DNA of 64,000 nucleotides from Saposhnikovia divaricata (taxonomy: Eukaryota > Streptophyta > Magnoliopsida > Apiales > Apiaceae): contig CM071600.1 of assembly GCA_036435485.1 (NCBI GenBank), positions 114,630,046 to 114,694,045 on the forward strand, in the 5' to 3' direction. Below the pieces are notes generated by a model, which saw only the letters and a list, made by a program, of their open reading frames with translations, was not told the origin of the DNA and searched no databases. This document shows, one piece after another, positions 47,975 through 59,570 of the stretch (its first letter is position 1; each line of letters begins with the position of its first letter). The position numbers and the translations under genes are program-made.

Positions 47975-48228
47975 TAAAAGCTATGGATGAGAATACAAGG
48001 AAGGAGAAAGAAAGAAGAGAGAAAGAATATGATGAATTTCAAGCCAAAGCTATGGAAAGGGAATCAAAAGACAATGGCTAGTTCTTCATCATAGGCTGTA
48101 AGATTACTCACTCTGGAGTTCTATCCAAATTGCTAATGGAAATTCATACCTGTACTGTCAAGTTTTATCTTTATGTATGATAGGCTTGTTATCAGACATG
48201 AAATTGTGACTAAGGGTCTTACTCACAA

Positions 48229-48240
48229 TTTGGGGGAGAT
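48229..48240 (+). other. Polypurine tract of element G
   Basis: TTTGGGGGAGAT immediately before the 3' LTR start TGTTAG at 48241, a form typical of SIRE-like copia elements. Confidence 0.88.
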
Positions 48241-49386
48241 TGTTAGTCACAGAGGCATGCCTGAATACATCTAATAACAAGCCTAAGTATGTGTAATGCT
48301 ATGCATTACCTACATGACCTCTTAACTGAGGGAACCTCTAGTTGTAGAGTTTCTATTTGTTCTGTACTTGTAATAGGCATCAAATTCTAGTTGTGTTACT
48401 GTAATTATAAAGTCAAGAATAATGCTTGAAAGAAGTTCCAAGGTTCATGCCTCAAGCAAGGAGATAAAGACTGCCAAATAATCACAGTTGGGATTTGAAG
48501 AAATGAAGAATTTGCCTAAGTACCAATTCGAGAAGTACATTTGTCTATTCGAGAAGTCTAGCATTCGAGAAGTCAGAGATTCGATATCTCAGAAGACACT
48601 ATTCGATATCTCTGAATACACTGTTCGATATCTCAGGGATTCGATATGTCAAAATGCTCTATTCGATATCTCAAGGAGTCCCAGAGAAAAGAGCTGTTCG
48701 AGAAGTGATTCGATATGTCAAGATAACACTATTCGAGAACTCAGAGTTATCGATCAAGTCAACTCCAGTTCTCGAATCACTCACTTAGTCACTTCTCGAA
48801 TACATTCTTGAGGACAAAATACTGAAGAATTGTACAAGTCAGAAACCTGCAACAAGCCAGCACACTTTATTTGACTCTGTCCTATAAAGCATGCTGGAAA
48901 GCCTACAAAGAAGCTTGGAGAGATAAGACAAGGGACAAGGAGCTGAAGAAGTGGATCTAAACAGGCTTTTCAAAGTCAAATCTGTAGCCGTTTGGACTCT
49001 TACTAAAATGAGATAGACAGACTGGAAAGTGCTTTTGTTTTACCTACCTCATTTGTAGTAAGTGGGTGTATCCATGTCTATAAGGATACAGCCTCACTTC
49101 CTTAGCTGTTAAGGTTTTGAAGTTTCTCAAAAATATCCAGAAAATATCTCTCTGAGAAAAACGAAGCTGAGAATACTATCATTTGTATTCACAGATTGTA
49201 GCAAGATCTTTATCTAATAAAATATTAGATTAAAGTGATATTGTGTTGTGTTTGTGTTTAATTTTCCGCATCTTCATATCTCACACACTCATCACTTATC
49301 TTGCTGCAAAGATTCAAGACCGAAGAAAAATTCAAGAATCCATTCACCCCCCCTCTGTATTCTTTTACTGTATTCAATACTCAACA
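48241..49386 (+). repeat. Element G 3' LTR (1146 bases)
   Basis: Near-identical partner of 35063-36210, with the same octamers and TATA box (48883-48889). It ends ACTCAACA, followed by the target duplication ACGTG. Confidence 0.95.
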
Positions 49387-49391
49387 ACGTG

Positions 49392-49644
49392 CGATCAACG
49401 TTACCAAGAGGAGAAACCACCATCTGGAGAGGGTTAGTTTCTTGGCTTCGATGGACAATCACTGGGAGGGTCCCCTCTACATGGGGAGTCGTCCCTGGTT
49501 CTGAGTGGGCAGAGGTTTAATGACCGCCCCTGTTGATGGGAGTATTTTTCCTTCCTCAGTAGCGATAAGCGGATCAGAAGTGGCTGGTGGAGCAGAGTTA
49601 AGGGGTACGGCCTCGGTTGATGTTGTTCTTCGTGTTTGAACCAT
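49392..49644 (-). pseudogene. Element D gag, N-terminal part
   Basis: Minus-strand ATG at 49644-49642, 31 bases after the primer site, opens MVQTRRTTSTEAVPLNSAPP, a usual start of Tat gag proteins. The frame meets a TAG after about 50 codons, and the gene is then cut by G. The remainder is at 33613-35057. Confidence 0.7.
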
Positions 49645-49659
49645 GGTTGATGTTGTCTT

Positions 49660-49675
49660 CCCACAGACGGCGCCA
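49660..49675 (-). other. Primer binding site of element D (tRNA-Asp type)
   Basis: Minus strand TGGCGCCGTCTGTGGG, two bases after the 5' LTR end. The first nine bases match the complement of the plant tRNA-Asp 3' end used by Tat/Athila elements; the following bases diverge. Confidence 0.75.
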
Positions 49676-49677
49676 AA

Positions 49678-52600
49678 TGTTGTGGAATAAAAACTAGGTT
49701 ACGAGTGTTGCGGCTAGGGTGTAACGACTGGGAAAAATTACGTGTATTTTATTCTGTTAAAATATGTTTTTAGTTGATTTTATTGTGTTTTTATTTAATT
49801 TTTAATGCATTTAAACACATTATAATTTTTATTAAATAGGAAAATCATCATATACGTGTTATGTGACTTCTGTGTAGCATAGATTATTTTATTATATTTT
49901 TCTGTAATTTTTATATTTTTAGAATACAATTATTTTGCATTTTAAATTCCGGAACCAGCCCCTATACTGAATCTGAGACCCTGTTTTTGATACCAATATT
50001 TTTATAAAATGGTAGGATGTATAAAAATGAATTTTGTTGTAATTTTTGTAATATTCACAATTTTTGGGAAATTTTGACATATATATTATAATTGTTTAAA
50101 ATTAAAAATATTATATTTTTATCTCATAAAAATTATTTTTAAGGCTTAATAATTTTAATTAGGGGCTAAAAATATTTTTGGAGTATTAATTTTCAGATTA
50201 GTATAAATAGCTAATTTTCTTATTAATTATTTAATAAAATCAGAAAAATCAGTTTTAATTTTTATTTTCTGAAAATTCTGGAAAATAGTGTTCTTGGTGT
50301 TCTTCAGAATCAAAGCGACTTTTGAAGGTGATTCTGTTATTCAAATTCTTCATATGAGTAATCAAATTGAATGGCATGACATGTTCTATCTGATTATGTG
50401 AGTGTTTGAATCCAAAAATGCCTTGTTCGAAAATTTTTAATTTTATTTGTTATATTCGAATTTCTTGAATTAATTGTGGATTGTATACTGATTTGCTGTT
50501 GTTGTGGTTAGTTCTATAGATTGTATATAATCTCAGGAGTGTAGTGATAATTTTTGTTTGATTTTACCTAGCCTAGAACTCGAAGTCGAGTTTTTAGTGT
50601 GGGTAAAATTTTTGATTTTAAGTTCTGGATTCTTGGACGTTTTTCTGCTGTTATTGATGATTTGTATAGTTTGTACAAGTCCCAAGCTTCGTTTTGGTAT
50701 ATTAAACGTTTGATTTGGTTAAGAAACGAGTGAATTCGAGTTTTGGCCGGTGAGATCGCCGGATTTCTTTTGATTTTGGCCGGATTCTGAGTTCGGTTAG
50801 TGTTAGGATGGAACGAATGGTACAATCGTGTTTAGGACACGATTTGGAACGATTTTGGTATGTAAAACGCACCGAACGGTACGTTTTTATGGTACGTCGG
50901 AAAATTTTTCCGGTCGCCGGATTCTGGAAATCCGCCATTGACGGCGACGGTTGTTCTTCGAGCATTCATACGAAGAACAACGTAGGTGGTGATGAATAGT
51001 ACCAGTTTAATCTTCAAAAACCTAAAAACCTTTTCTAAAAACTGATTCTGAAAAATTATTTTCAAAATTATTTATAAATTCGAATTTTATTTTCAGAAAT
51101 TCGAAAAATACTTTTAAAAATTCGAAAAATCATTTTTAAATTTCGAAAAATTATTTTTAATTTCGAAAAATAGTTTTAAAATTTTAATAAATTATTTAAT
51201 TCAAAATTTATTTTATTTGATTATTTAAAATATATTTAGCTAATATTTTAATTAATTTAAATTGATTGGTTAATTAATAATAATCAATTAATTTAATTAA
51301 TTAAATATTATTTAAATATGATGAAAAATAATCAAATTTAATTATTTTGAAAAATAAAATAATTTATTTATTTTATAAATATTATTTTACCTTTAATATT
51401 TATTTCCTTATTTGTTTAAAATGAAATAAAATTGTTCTAAAATTCTAAAAATAATCCGGGAAGGGTAAAAATAGTTTTAAAATTCTAAAATTGATTTTAA
51501 AACCGGATTAGGTAATTAGAAAAATATTTTAATGACCCAATAATTATCTGTAGGGTTTTAAATTATCCTTTTTAATCCAAAAAGGGTAATTTAATTTCTT
51601 TAAAATTCCGAAAAATGTTCTAAAAATGTTTATAAGGGTTCTAAAAATACCTTGAGTGTTCTTTTATATGGTGAGTCATATCTGCTATGTGAATTACGTG
51701 TTTGATTACTCTGTACATGTTATTATTTGATTAAAATATTTAGTCGGTAGCCATACAACGTACGGGTAGACCCTAGAACCGAGGTTTGATCAGTAATTGA
51801 CCTTGTACCTAGCCAGATATTTGAAATAGCATGTTTTATTGTAGAAGTGGGAGAAACCCTAGCTAGTGGGCAGAGTTACCTGCAGTATTCCTAGAAGTGA
51901 GAAAACCCTAGCAAGACAACATAATTACCAGCAGTATATCCAGGCAAGTATTTTCTCCCTTGATCATCTTAAACACTTTTATTTTATGTTTCATTGATTC
52001 ATATCATGACGAATAGCTATTGTTCAGAGCTATTTGTGATTCTTAAATATTTTGTGTGAACACGGTTGTTTGATATTGATACCCTTGATGTGGGGGAATT
52101 GTTTAAGATAAACTCTTCACATCCTTATTATCGTAGTAAATAATAGGGATGTGAACTGTATGTGAAACTAAGCATTTCCTGTTGAATTCGGAAATTGCTC
52201 TATTGGATTTGGAAAATGATAAAGCGTAGGAGGCCATGATAGCTGTCATGGTCCAGCAATATTTAAGGAGGATATGGTAACCATTCCATCTTCCTATAGA
52301 CTAACATTACTTGCCTATTTTGGTACCCTCATGAAATCCGGATTATACACACGGGTATAGCTGTACCAGTGGAGTATAAAGGGTCCCATTGCTTTTGAAC
52401 CTGATCAGGGGGCAATGGTGTTTCAGTTATGTATATCCAATCCATATCGCCCGAATGGCTATTATATATTGTGAGTTGACAAATGATTCAGTTTTATGTC
52501 ATGTCGAATGATTTCAGTTATGATCGAATTATAATTCAGTTGTTGATTCAGTATGCTTTATAAACTGTTTTACTTTTCAGTCGATATTATGCAGTATTTG

Positions 52601-53509
52601 TTCTGGTTTTATTTTGAAACTGTTTATATATACTTGCTGGGCTTTTCTTTGGCTCACTCTTGCTTTCACTAAACCTTTCCAGACGGGAAGTATGGTTCCG
52701 ATCAGCAGTTCAGACAGTATTAGAGGGAGTCAGAGTGGTCGGGTATCAGCACCTCAGGCTGTGCAGGTACTTGTGCGTTTCAGTTGGCGCTAGATAGAAT
52801 TTTAAATAAATGGGATGTAATAATAAAATTGAATTAGACTGGATTTAAGTTGACTTGATTTGGTGATTTGTAATAAGTGACTAGTTTATTCTGGAATATG
52901 TCTGCTTGTATTCATGCAATAACCTGTTTTGCGATCTTTGGTGTGCGGGGTCGGTTGTGTATTCTGATATTTTTGGTTGTGAATGGTTGGTGACCCCCGG
53001 ATCTGGACCCCGGATTTGGAGGGGTGTCACATAGGGTTTGTGTATTTAATGCTAAGGTGTGTGAGCTTCGTGCTTTAATGGCTGCTCTTGTGCTCGTGGC
53101 TGACTCTGCCTTCACAAGATGCCTACGTACTTTGATGAATATCAAAGATTAAGCCAAAAAACGTAGTTCTAGGTTGAGGGGTCTGGCCCTTTATATAGGC
53201 TGAGAAGCCTTAGAATTATGGTAGGAGTCAGAGACTTGGTGGACAAGTCCTTGAGGAAGGTTCTAGATCTATTCCTTGTAGGAATCAGTTTCCATATTGA
53301 ATTGGATGCCTTGGTGGCTAAGTCTGATGGAGATAATATCCTTATCCAACTCTTATTGCTGAGATGTTTATTTCCTCCAATATTAATTACGAAATTAATA
53401 TTATAATTGGGGTTTTGGGTCCATCTGGTGGGCCCCACGTTCGGGCCATTCTTGGTCTAATTAATGCCACATTAAATGTGTCTTTAGGACTTATTTTCAG
53501 CCCATATCA
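49678..53509 (-). repeat. Element D 5' LTR, split by solo LTR E
   Basis: LTR parts 49678-49719 and 53037-53509 sum to 515 bases, the same as the 3' LTR, after removing E and one TAGGG copy. Five substitutions distinguish the two LTRs by eye, about 1 percent. Confidence 0.92.
49720..53031 (+). mobile_element. Element E: solo LTR of a long-LTR gypsy family (3312 bases)
   Basis: TGTAACGACTGG start and GGGGTGTCACA end, flanked by TAGGG at 49715-49719 and 53032-53036. No primer site, purine tract or coding region inside, so this is a solo LTR left by recombination. Very AT-rich around 51060-51420. The promoter-like block TATATATA ... CTTTGGCTCACTCTTGC lies at 52625-52663. The end motif GACCCCGGATTTGGAGGGGT resembles the ends of the A/B and F LTRs. 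Small ORFs at 50568-51065 and 52912-53145 are not supported. Confidence 0.87.
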
Positions 53510-53514
53510 AGTAT

Positions 53515-54454
53515 GATCTTACTACTGTATCTCTTGATGAAGTCTATGGGATTCTAAGAACCCATGATCTTGAGGTTCAACAGAGGAAGAATAAGAAGAC
53601 CAACAAAGCAAAGGTTGTTGCTTTGAATGCTGAATCAAAATCAAAAGGAAAAAGCGTGGAGGTTTCAAGAAGGAGAAGTAGAGTCGTTGAGTCCAATACT
53701 GATGACTCATCATCAGATCCTGATTTAAATCCTGATACTGATACTGATGATGATTCTACTGATTCTGATATGATGGAAATGGTTGCTATGATAGTCAAGG
53801 GTTTCAAGAAGATGAAGTTCAGAAAGGCTAGGAGACAAGGCAACTTTCAGAAGAAACCTGTCAATACTGACAAGAACAGGTACAAGAAGAAAGAGAGGAA
53901 AGGCAGCAAGTTTGACAAGTCAAAAGTCAAATGCTACAATTGTGATGGAATGGGTCACTTTGCAACTGAATGCAAAAAGGCCAAAACCAAAGCTCTAATC
54001 TCATCTAGCAAGGATTGGATGAACTCTTCCTCAGACTTTGAAGAAGAAAAAGTGAACTATGCACTAATGGAAAATGTGGATGAGATTGCTGCTCCTGAAA
54101 ATAATGTACCTGAAGTTGTTTTTGATTTTGACACTGATAATGTCTCTGAGTTAAGATCTTTCTTAAAGTCTCTGCATATTAGCTTTAAAAGTCAATCTCT
54201 TGAAAATGCTAGAATAATATCTGAGATGTCAGAATTGACTAAAAGAAATGATCATCTAGAAGCTGAGTTACTCTTCATGGAAGAAGTACAAAATGAATGT
54301 GATAAGGCTAAGAACATGAAGCTAGAAATGGAGTTTAAATGTACTGCACTTGAAAAGGAACTTAATGAAGCAAATGAGAAACTCAGAACCTGGACACACT
54401 CTGGAAAGAAAACACACGATCTTATCACAGATAAGAACTGGAAAGAAGGTCTAG
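53515..54454 (+). pseudogene. Element C gag, middle part with zinc knuckle
   Basis: The gag frame resumes after D's target duplication: a SLDEVYGILRTHDLEVQQR helix, a Ser/Asp-rich linker, then the CCHC knuckle CYNCDGMGHFATEC (about 53930-53975) that binds RNA, followed by an acidic region and a coiled-coil-prone segment (KNMKLEMEFKCTALEKELNE). It stops only because F begins at 54455. The ORF visible from 53623 lacks its true start. Confidence 0.85.
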
Positions 54455-57400
54455 TGTAACGCCCCTAAATCCGGGGTCAGTAGATTTGGGCGTCACGCTA
54501 ACAAACTCACTAATTCTAACAAAAATTGGCCATGATGTATTCGTAAATACAACATAAACCTGCTGAATACTAAACTAAAAATCTGAAATCAAAATAAAAC
54601 TAAAATAAAAATAAAAACTCAATCAAAAGCTCTTTGACCCCAACTCCCAACTAAGGATCTTAGGTTACAGTTCTAGAAACAAGAAAACCCAAAACCAACT
54701 TAAATACAACTCTATATACAAAACTTTATACAAACTCAAATCACTGGTATAACTTCGAATAGAAGTATACCAGGCCAACTAATCAAATACATACTATAAC
54801 TACTAAAACTATATATACATACAACAAATAAAACTTTAAATCTAAATACCCTGATCCACGTCAGCTTCATAACAGCATCCTGCTTCTTCTTTCCACTTTC
54901 TGAACTGCACAAGCTAAGCCTCGCCAACTAGTTTACTGAAAAGTTAGATTTTAAAAACAACAAGTGTGAGCCAAAGAATGCTCAGCAAGTTATATATAGA
55001 ACTGAACTGGATGAAATAAGAATGAAATAATTGCAATTCAAGAAATAGGAACAATAAATATGAACGAAGGAATGCTCACCAATTTATAATCAATAATATA
55101 ATTGAAATCTGGATTCTTAACTTTAACAGAAGATTAATATCATTTAAAACATTTATAACTCGAAATCATAATTTAATAACTGAGAAGGTTTGTAATACTA
55201 GATTCAATACTTTTAATACTTGCAAAATACTTTAACTATCGCTTTAACAAAATCTCCAAGAAATTCTCAGTTACTCAAATTTCATTCATGTCACTAAGCG
55301 TTTGCATACCTAGCTGCCTAACCGGCCTGACAATCATGAGTTTGAATAAATAAGAAGATCTCAATTCATTCTCGGTCCTTACTATCACTGCGCAACAAAT
55401 GCTACAACGACCATAATAACCGTGAATTAGTTTTCACCTTTCAAAACACTAGTATAATAACTTTCCATTTTTATACTAACAGTATTTATTAACTCAATCA
55501 TAACTTTTAACTCAAATCATACTTTATATCCAACATACTTGGAAATGAAATTGTACTTTAACTTAAACATTCTATCATAAGAATATATTTGCATAAAAAC
55601 AACATTTAATAGAATTGGAGTTTTCATCATACTCTGGACATTACGGGTGATCAGCCACGTAAAGTCCAGCTAAAAACAATACTCTGGGATCCCTCATTAG
55701 GCACTTATTGACATTGGCCTTTACTACTCTGACCACGAAACTGGTCCACATTTTTATAAAATTCTTCCAATTCCATTAAACTACTTTACTATCAATTAAT
55801 CTCTGGGAAACCATATACATTAAGAACATTATACTAAAACAAGGAATAAGAATGCAATACCTGCAATAAAACTTTAACAGAATATTACTGACAATATTTA
55901 AGAAAGAATAATACTGGAAATAAAACTGAAATTCTACTTTCCACATGATATATGAATAAAATATATCCTTATCAATAATTTGAAGGAGAGGATACTAGCA
56001 ATACGGATTTGAAGGGAATACTTATATTGAATAGAAACATATTTATCTCGCTTGAACGATAAGCGAGGGTTAGTACACTTGCCTCGATTCCAATGCGCCG
56101 ATTCACTACTTACTATACTTCGGTCTTTACTTGATCACGCATTCATTTCCTTCAATCGTCTCGCCAACACGCTCGCCGGGTCCATATCGAATCCCTAATT
56201 ATACTCGAAATATTAGTAAAGTACTATTTAGTACATAAACAACCCAATTGATAACTAATTACTTATAACTCGCAAAGAAATTCATACATAAATATATACC
56301 CACACCTCACTAATCAATACATATGTACTTAAACACTCATACACATACATGCCTTTGCCACACATAATCCGACTAAAGTACGTATAGAACTCGTTATAAG
56401 ACTTCATACTTAAACAAGTAATATATAACATTTAGCACATAACATGGAGCATGTAATAATACATGTAACACACCATAATTAGTTTAATGATCATTAATAT
56501 TAGCACAAAAACCATACGGCTAGTCATAACATACAAAATAGCTATCGAATCTAAAATTCAAGTTTGACAAGTTTTGAAAGAATGACATTTTACCACATCT
56601 AGATGGACTCAAACAGAAAAGTTTAAAACATAAAAGTTGTAAAAATTTTCGAGACCTTTCCAGAATGGTAAGGCTCGTTAAAAATGACCAAGTAATGAAT
56701 TCAGAAACATCAAAACAAGCGGACTGCATAAGCAGACTCAGCTCTGGTCACACAAGTAATTCAACATTTAAGACCCTTAAATCACAGAATCTGATAATGG
56801 AAGATAAACAACATTTGTAGAGCTTGAGAATAGATTTTCAGATTAGTATGACTCGTATTTGTAGCATAAACAGTCAATTTACTATGAATTTTACAAAATA
56901 AAGGGGCTGATATAAGCATTGCAGGGGTACTCGACAACATTTTGAAATCAAAAATACTAAATTACTGAATCATACAAAACTTAAAGAACAAAAGTTTTAG
57001 AAAAATGTAAGAGCTTTTAAACAGAGGTGGAATCACGGGATTTCGATAAACGGTGATTTTACTATGATTTTTACAAAAGCTCAGACTTGGCAATAAGGAC
57101 TGAATTTTAAAATTTTTGAGATCACTCTACTAAAACTGATGTAATTTTTGACTCGATTAATGAAATGCCAAAATTCTTTTTCGAGAGTAAACTAGATTCC
57201 ATATAGAATAAAACCACAAAATATTCATCATATAAATAAGCATTCACACTGCATAAAACAGGACTCCAAAACAGTAGTTCAATTAGCCATTTAGCACCTA
57301 TGTACTTTAAACGACCATATCTAATAATCCGTTAATCGAAACATTACCAAACCTTTTTGTGCTTAAACTAGACTCTGAGAAGCATATTATTACAGGTAAA

Positions 57401-58739
57401 TCAAGCACTAGAATCCACGTAAATGAGCCCAGAACTATGCTCCAAAATAGAATAGTTGCAGCAGAAATTTTGAACTCCAATTTACATCAATTTCCTTACT
57501 AAATAATTCGAAAATCAATTACAAATTCACATATGCTCTTCTGCAAATCAGTACCTTAATTATCACTAACTAACAATCCTCAAACATGTTCATAAATACT
57601 TCATAATTCAGATCATTCAAATTTACATAACTTTTGCTAATTAACAAACCAAATATCAAACTAAAAAAAAATCATGTAACTCACACTTGCAATCACTTTT
57701 ATATACAATTAACATATCAAGTTGATCAGATAAACACCACAGCTGCAAAACAATTACAATCAAGCCTGATTTCAGTTCAAACCCGAGAGGAAAACTCTCA
57801 GCTCACACCTATATATACACGGATACACACCTATAAGCACACACCCGAGCTCACTTCACCCAGCATAGCAGTAATACAAGTCCAAATCGAAGGAAGAACA
57901 AGGGGATTCGCGGAGCTGTCTTCACCGGAATCGTGGGAACTCGCCCACACACATACACGCACGGTTCTATACTCTCTCTCACACACACACACACACATAT
58001 ACATATATATATATACGTATGTGAGTAGAGAGGTGAGGAAGAGAGGTTGAGAGAGATAGATTGATTGGGAAAGAGAGGGAGGTTCAGGAGAGTTCTCGAA
58101 CAAGAGAAACAACGAAGAAGCCCACTGCTACCTTAGTAATTTAGGAATTAGGGATTTAAGGGAAATTGGGGAAAAATTAGAAGGGACATTTATGTAATTC
58201 ACTATGCTGAAAATTCTTAAAATCACAATTAAATAGAAAAATGGATGGAATATTAAATTTTAAAATTTTAAAATAAAGAGTATAAAATTACGATCACCCA
58301 CGTATTTTTAAAATATTTTTAGGATAAAAAATGAATTAAATATGAATTTTCAAAGTTTTGATCCTTTAAATTCAATAAAACTCTTAAAATCATTTTAAAA
58401 TACTCGACCACCCAAATTAATCCACCCAACAATTTTAAAAACTCAATAAATATATAAAGATAATTTTACAAAAGATTTCATGATTTTTAAGCCCTCCGAT
58501 AATTAAATAAAGATTTTTGAAGATCAATAATACTTGATTTAAATATTTTTAAATCACTAAAAATACCAATAATATACTGGGGCACACATTGGCACACATA
58601 ACTCAATATATACTCATATAAACTCAATACTAAATATCGTTGAATTCCACAAAAATATCCTCAAATCCAATTCTATTCTTTAAATACTAATCAACATAAT
58701 TGAATAATAATAAATCCTAAAATAATCTGGTATCTTACA
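54455..58739 (-). mobile_element. Element F: solo LTR of a long-LTR gypsy family (4285 bases, minus strand)
   Basis: Minus strand starts TGTAAGATACC and ends GATTTAGGGGCGTTACA. Flanked by TCTAG at 54450-54454 and 58740-58744. No primer site or coding region; a solo LTR. The block TATATATA ... CTTTGGCTCACACTTG occurs at 54961-54998 on the minus strand. It carries a (CT)n(AC)n(AT)n microsatellite at about 57976-58018. ORFs at 57634-58112 are microsatellite and LTR translations. It interrupts gag of element C. Confidence 0.87.
57976..58018. repeat. Compound CT/AC/AT microsatellite in F
   Basis: Adjacent CTCTCTCTC, CACACACACACACACAC and ATATATATATAT runs, a likely length-variable marker. Confidence 0.9.
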
Positions 58740-59547
58740 TCTAGGTTATAAACCAGAGGACAAAAAGAAAAATAAAGTTAAAGTTGTTATTGCCGAAACA
58801 ACTAAATCAGGAAGAGTTGTTGTGAATGAGTCAACAAATCCAAAAACCTATAGACATGTAATGGACAGAACAAAGACCAAATAAAAACCTGTCAAGTATG
58901 TGTATCCAGAAAATCCTAACTCTACTTTAGAAAAGGGATCTACTTCTACACAGAATTCTAAGTCTAAATCTGTCAAAAATGTAGGTCTTTTGTCTAAGAA
59001 ACAACTCAGAGACAGAATCTGTGAAGCGACAGATAGAGAGAAAACCACTACTGCTAAGAGGAATAGAAATGGTAAAATTGGAATAAACAAAGAGAATAAT
59101 TGTAAGTATATTCCAAATGCACCAAGGAAAACATGCTTTAATTGTGGTAACTCTAATCATCTTGCTATTGATTGTAGGAGGAGTAAAAAGAAGGCTACTG
59201 TAGTTCCTAAGTCTAACGTTAGGAATAGATCAGTGTTTTATAAACCACAGAATCCTTGTTTTCATTGTGGCAGTAAATGACATTCTATCTATACATGTGA
59301 AGAATACCATAGTTTGTACTACAACTATTATGATCCCTTGCCAAAATTTAATAAAAGTGCAAATTCTGGTAGAACAAAGAGTCTGAATACTAAGCATGCA
59401 TCTATTAATTCTGATAATGACAAAGCAAATTCTGATGGATTTAAATCTGACAGAACTGCTTTTGTTAAAAAGACTTCTGCTGCTAATAGCGTTAAATTGC
59501 ATGCAAAAAGAACCCAACAAGTGTGGGTTCTTAAAAATTCTAACTGA
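58740..59547 (+). pseudogene. Element C gag, C-terminal part
   Basis: Continues gag after F. There is a TAA at 58881, then a Cys/His motif TCFNCGNSNHLAIDC (about 59130-59175) and a second one (CFHCGSK) interrupted by TGA at 59278-59280, where Gly is expected, before HSIYTCEEYH. It ends VWVLKNSN with TGA at 59545-59547, the same junction type as in element G. Confidence 0.8.
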
Positions 59548-59570
59548 GCTCTTTGTGTTTCTGATTGCAG

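Larger units (their letters stand above)
35063..49386 (+). mobile_element. Element G: SIRE/Maximus-type Ty1-copia retrotransposon with a third ORF, inserted in D gag
   Basis: Flanked by ACGTG at 35058-35062 and 49387-49391. LTRs are 1148 and 1146 bases. The only differences I saw are a 2-base change in a C run near the end and one substitution (36087 versus 49267), so it is young. Order: 5' LTR, iMet-type primer site, gag, pol in the -1 frame, a long 3' ORF, a purine-rich tract and 3' LTR. Gag has two in-frame stops and pol is split by the hAT-like element H, so this copy is non-functional as it stands. Total 14.3 kb including H. Confidence 0.95.
25211..53509 (-). mobile_element. Element D: Tat-type Ty3/gypsy retrotransposon inserted in element C gag
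   Basis: Flanked by AGTAT at 25206-25210 and 53510-53514. The LTRs are 515 bases each: left 25211-25725, right 49678-49719 plus 53037-53509. They differ by five substitutions that I counted. On the minus strand the order is 5' LTR, primer site starting TGGCGCCGT (tRNA-Asp type), gag, protease, RT, RNase H, a second RNase H, integrase, an antisense three-exon gene, tandem repeats, purine tract and 3' LTR. The second RNase H, Asp primer and antisense ORF together are hallmarks of the Tat lineage. It carries insertions E and G. Confidence 0.93.

Noticed and set aside
49243..49520. Short ORFs at the right end of G and its flank
   Set aside because: They span the LTR end and the D leader; no domain and no conserved frame.
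57634..58112. 138- and 93-codon ORFs in element F
   Set aside because: They run through the compound microsatellite and LTR sequence; no family resemblance.
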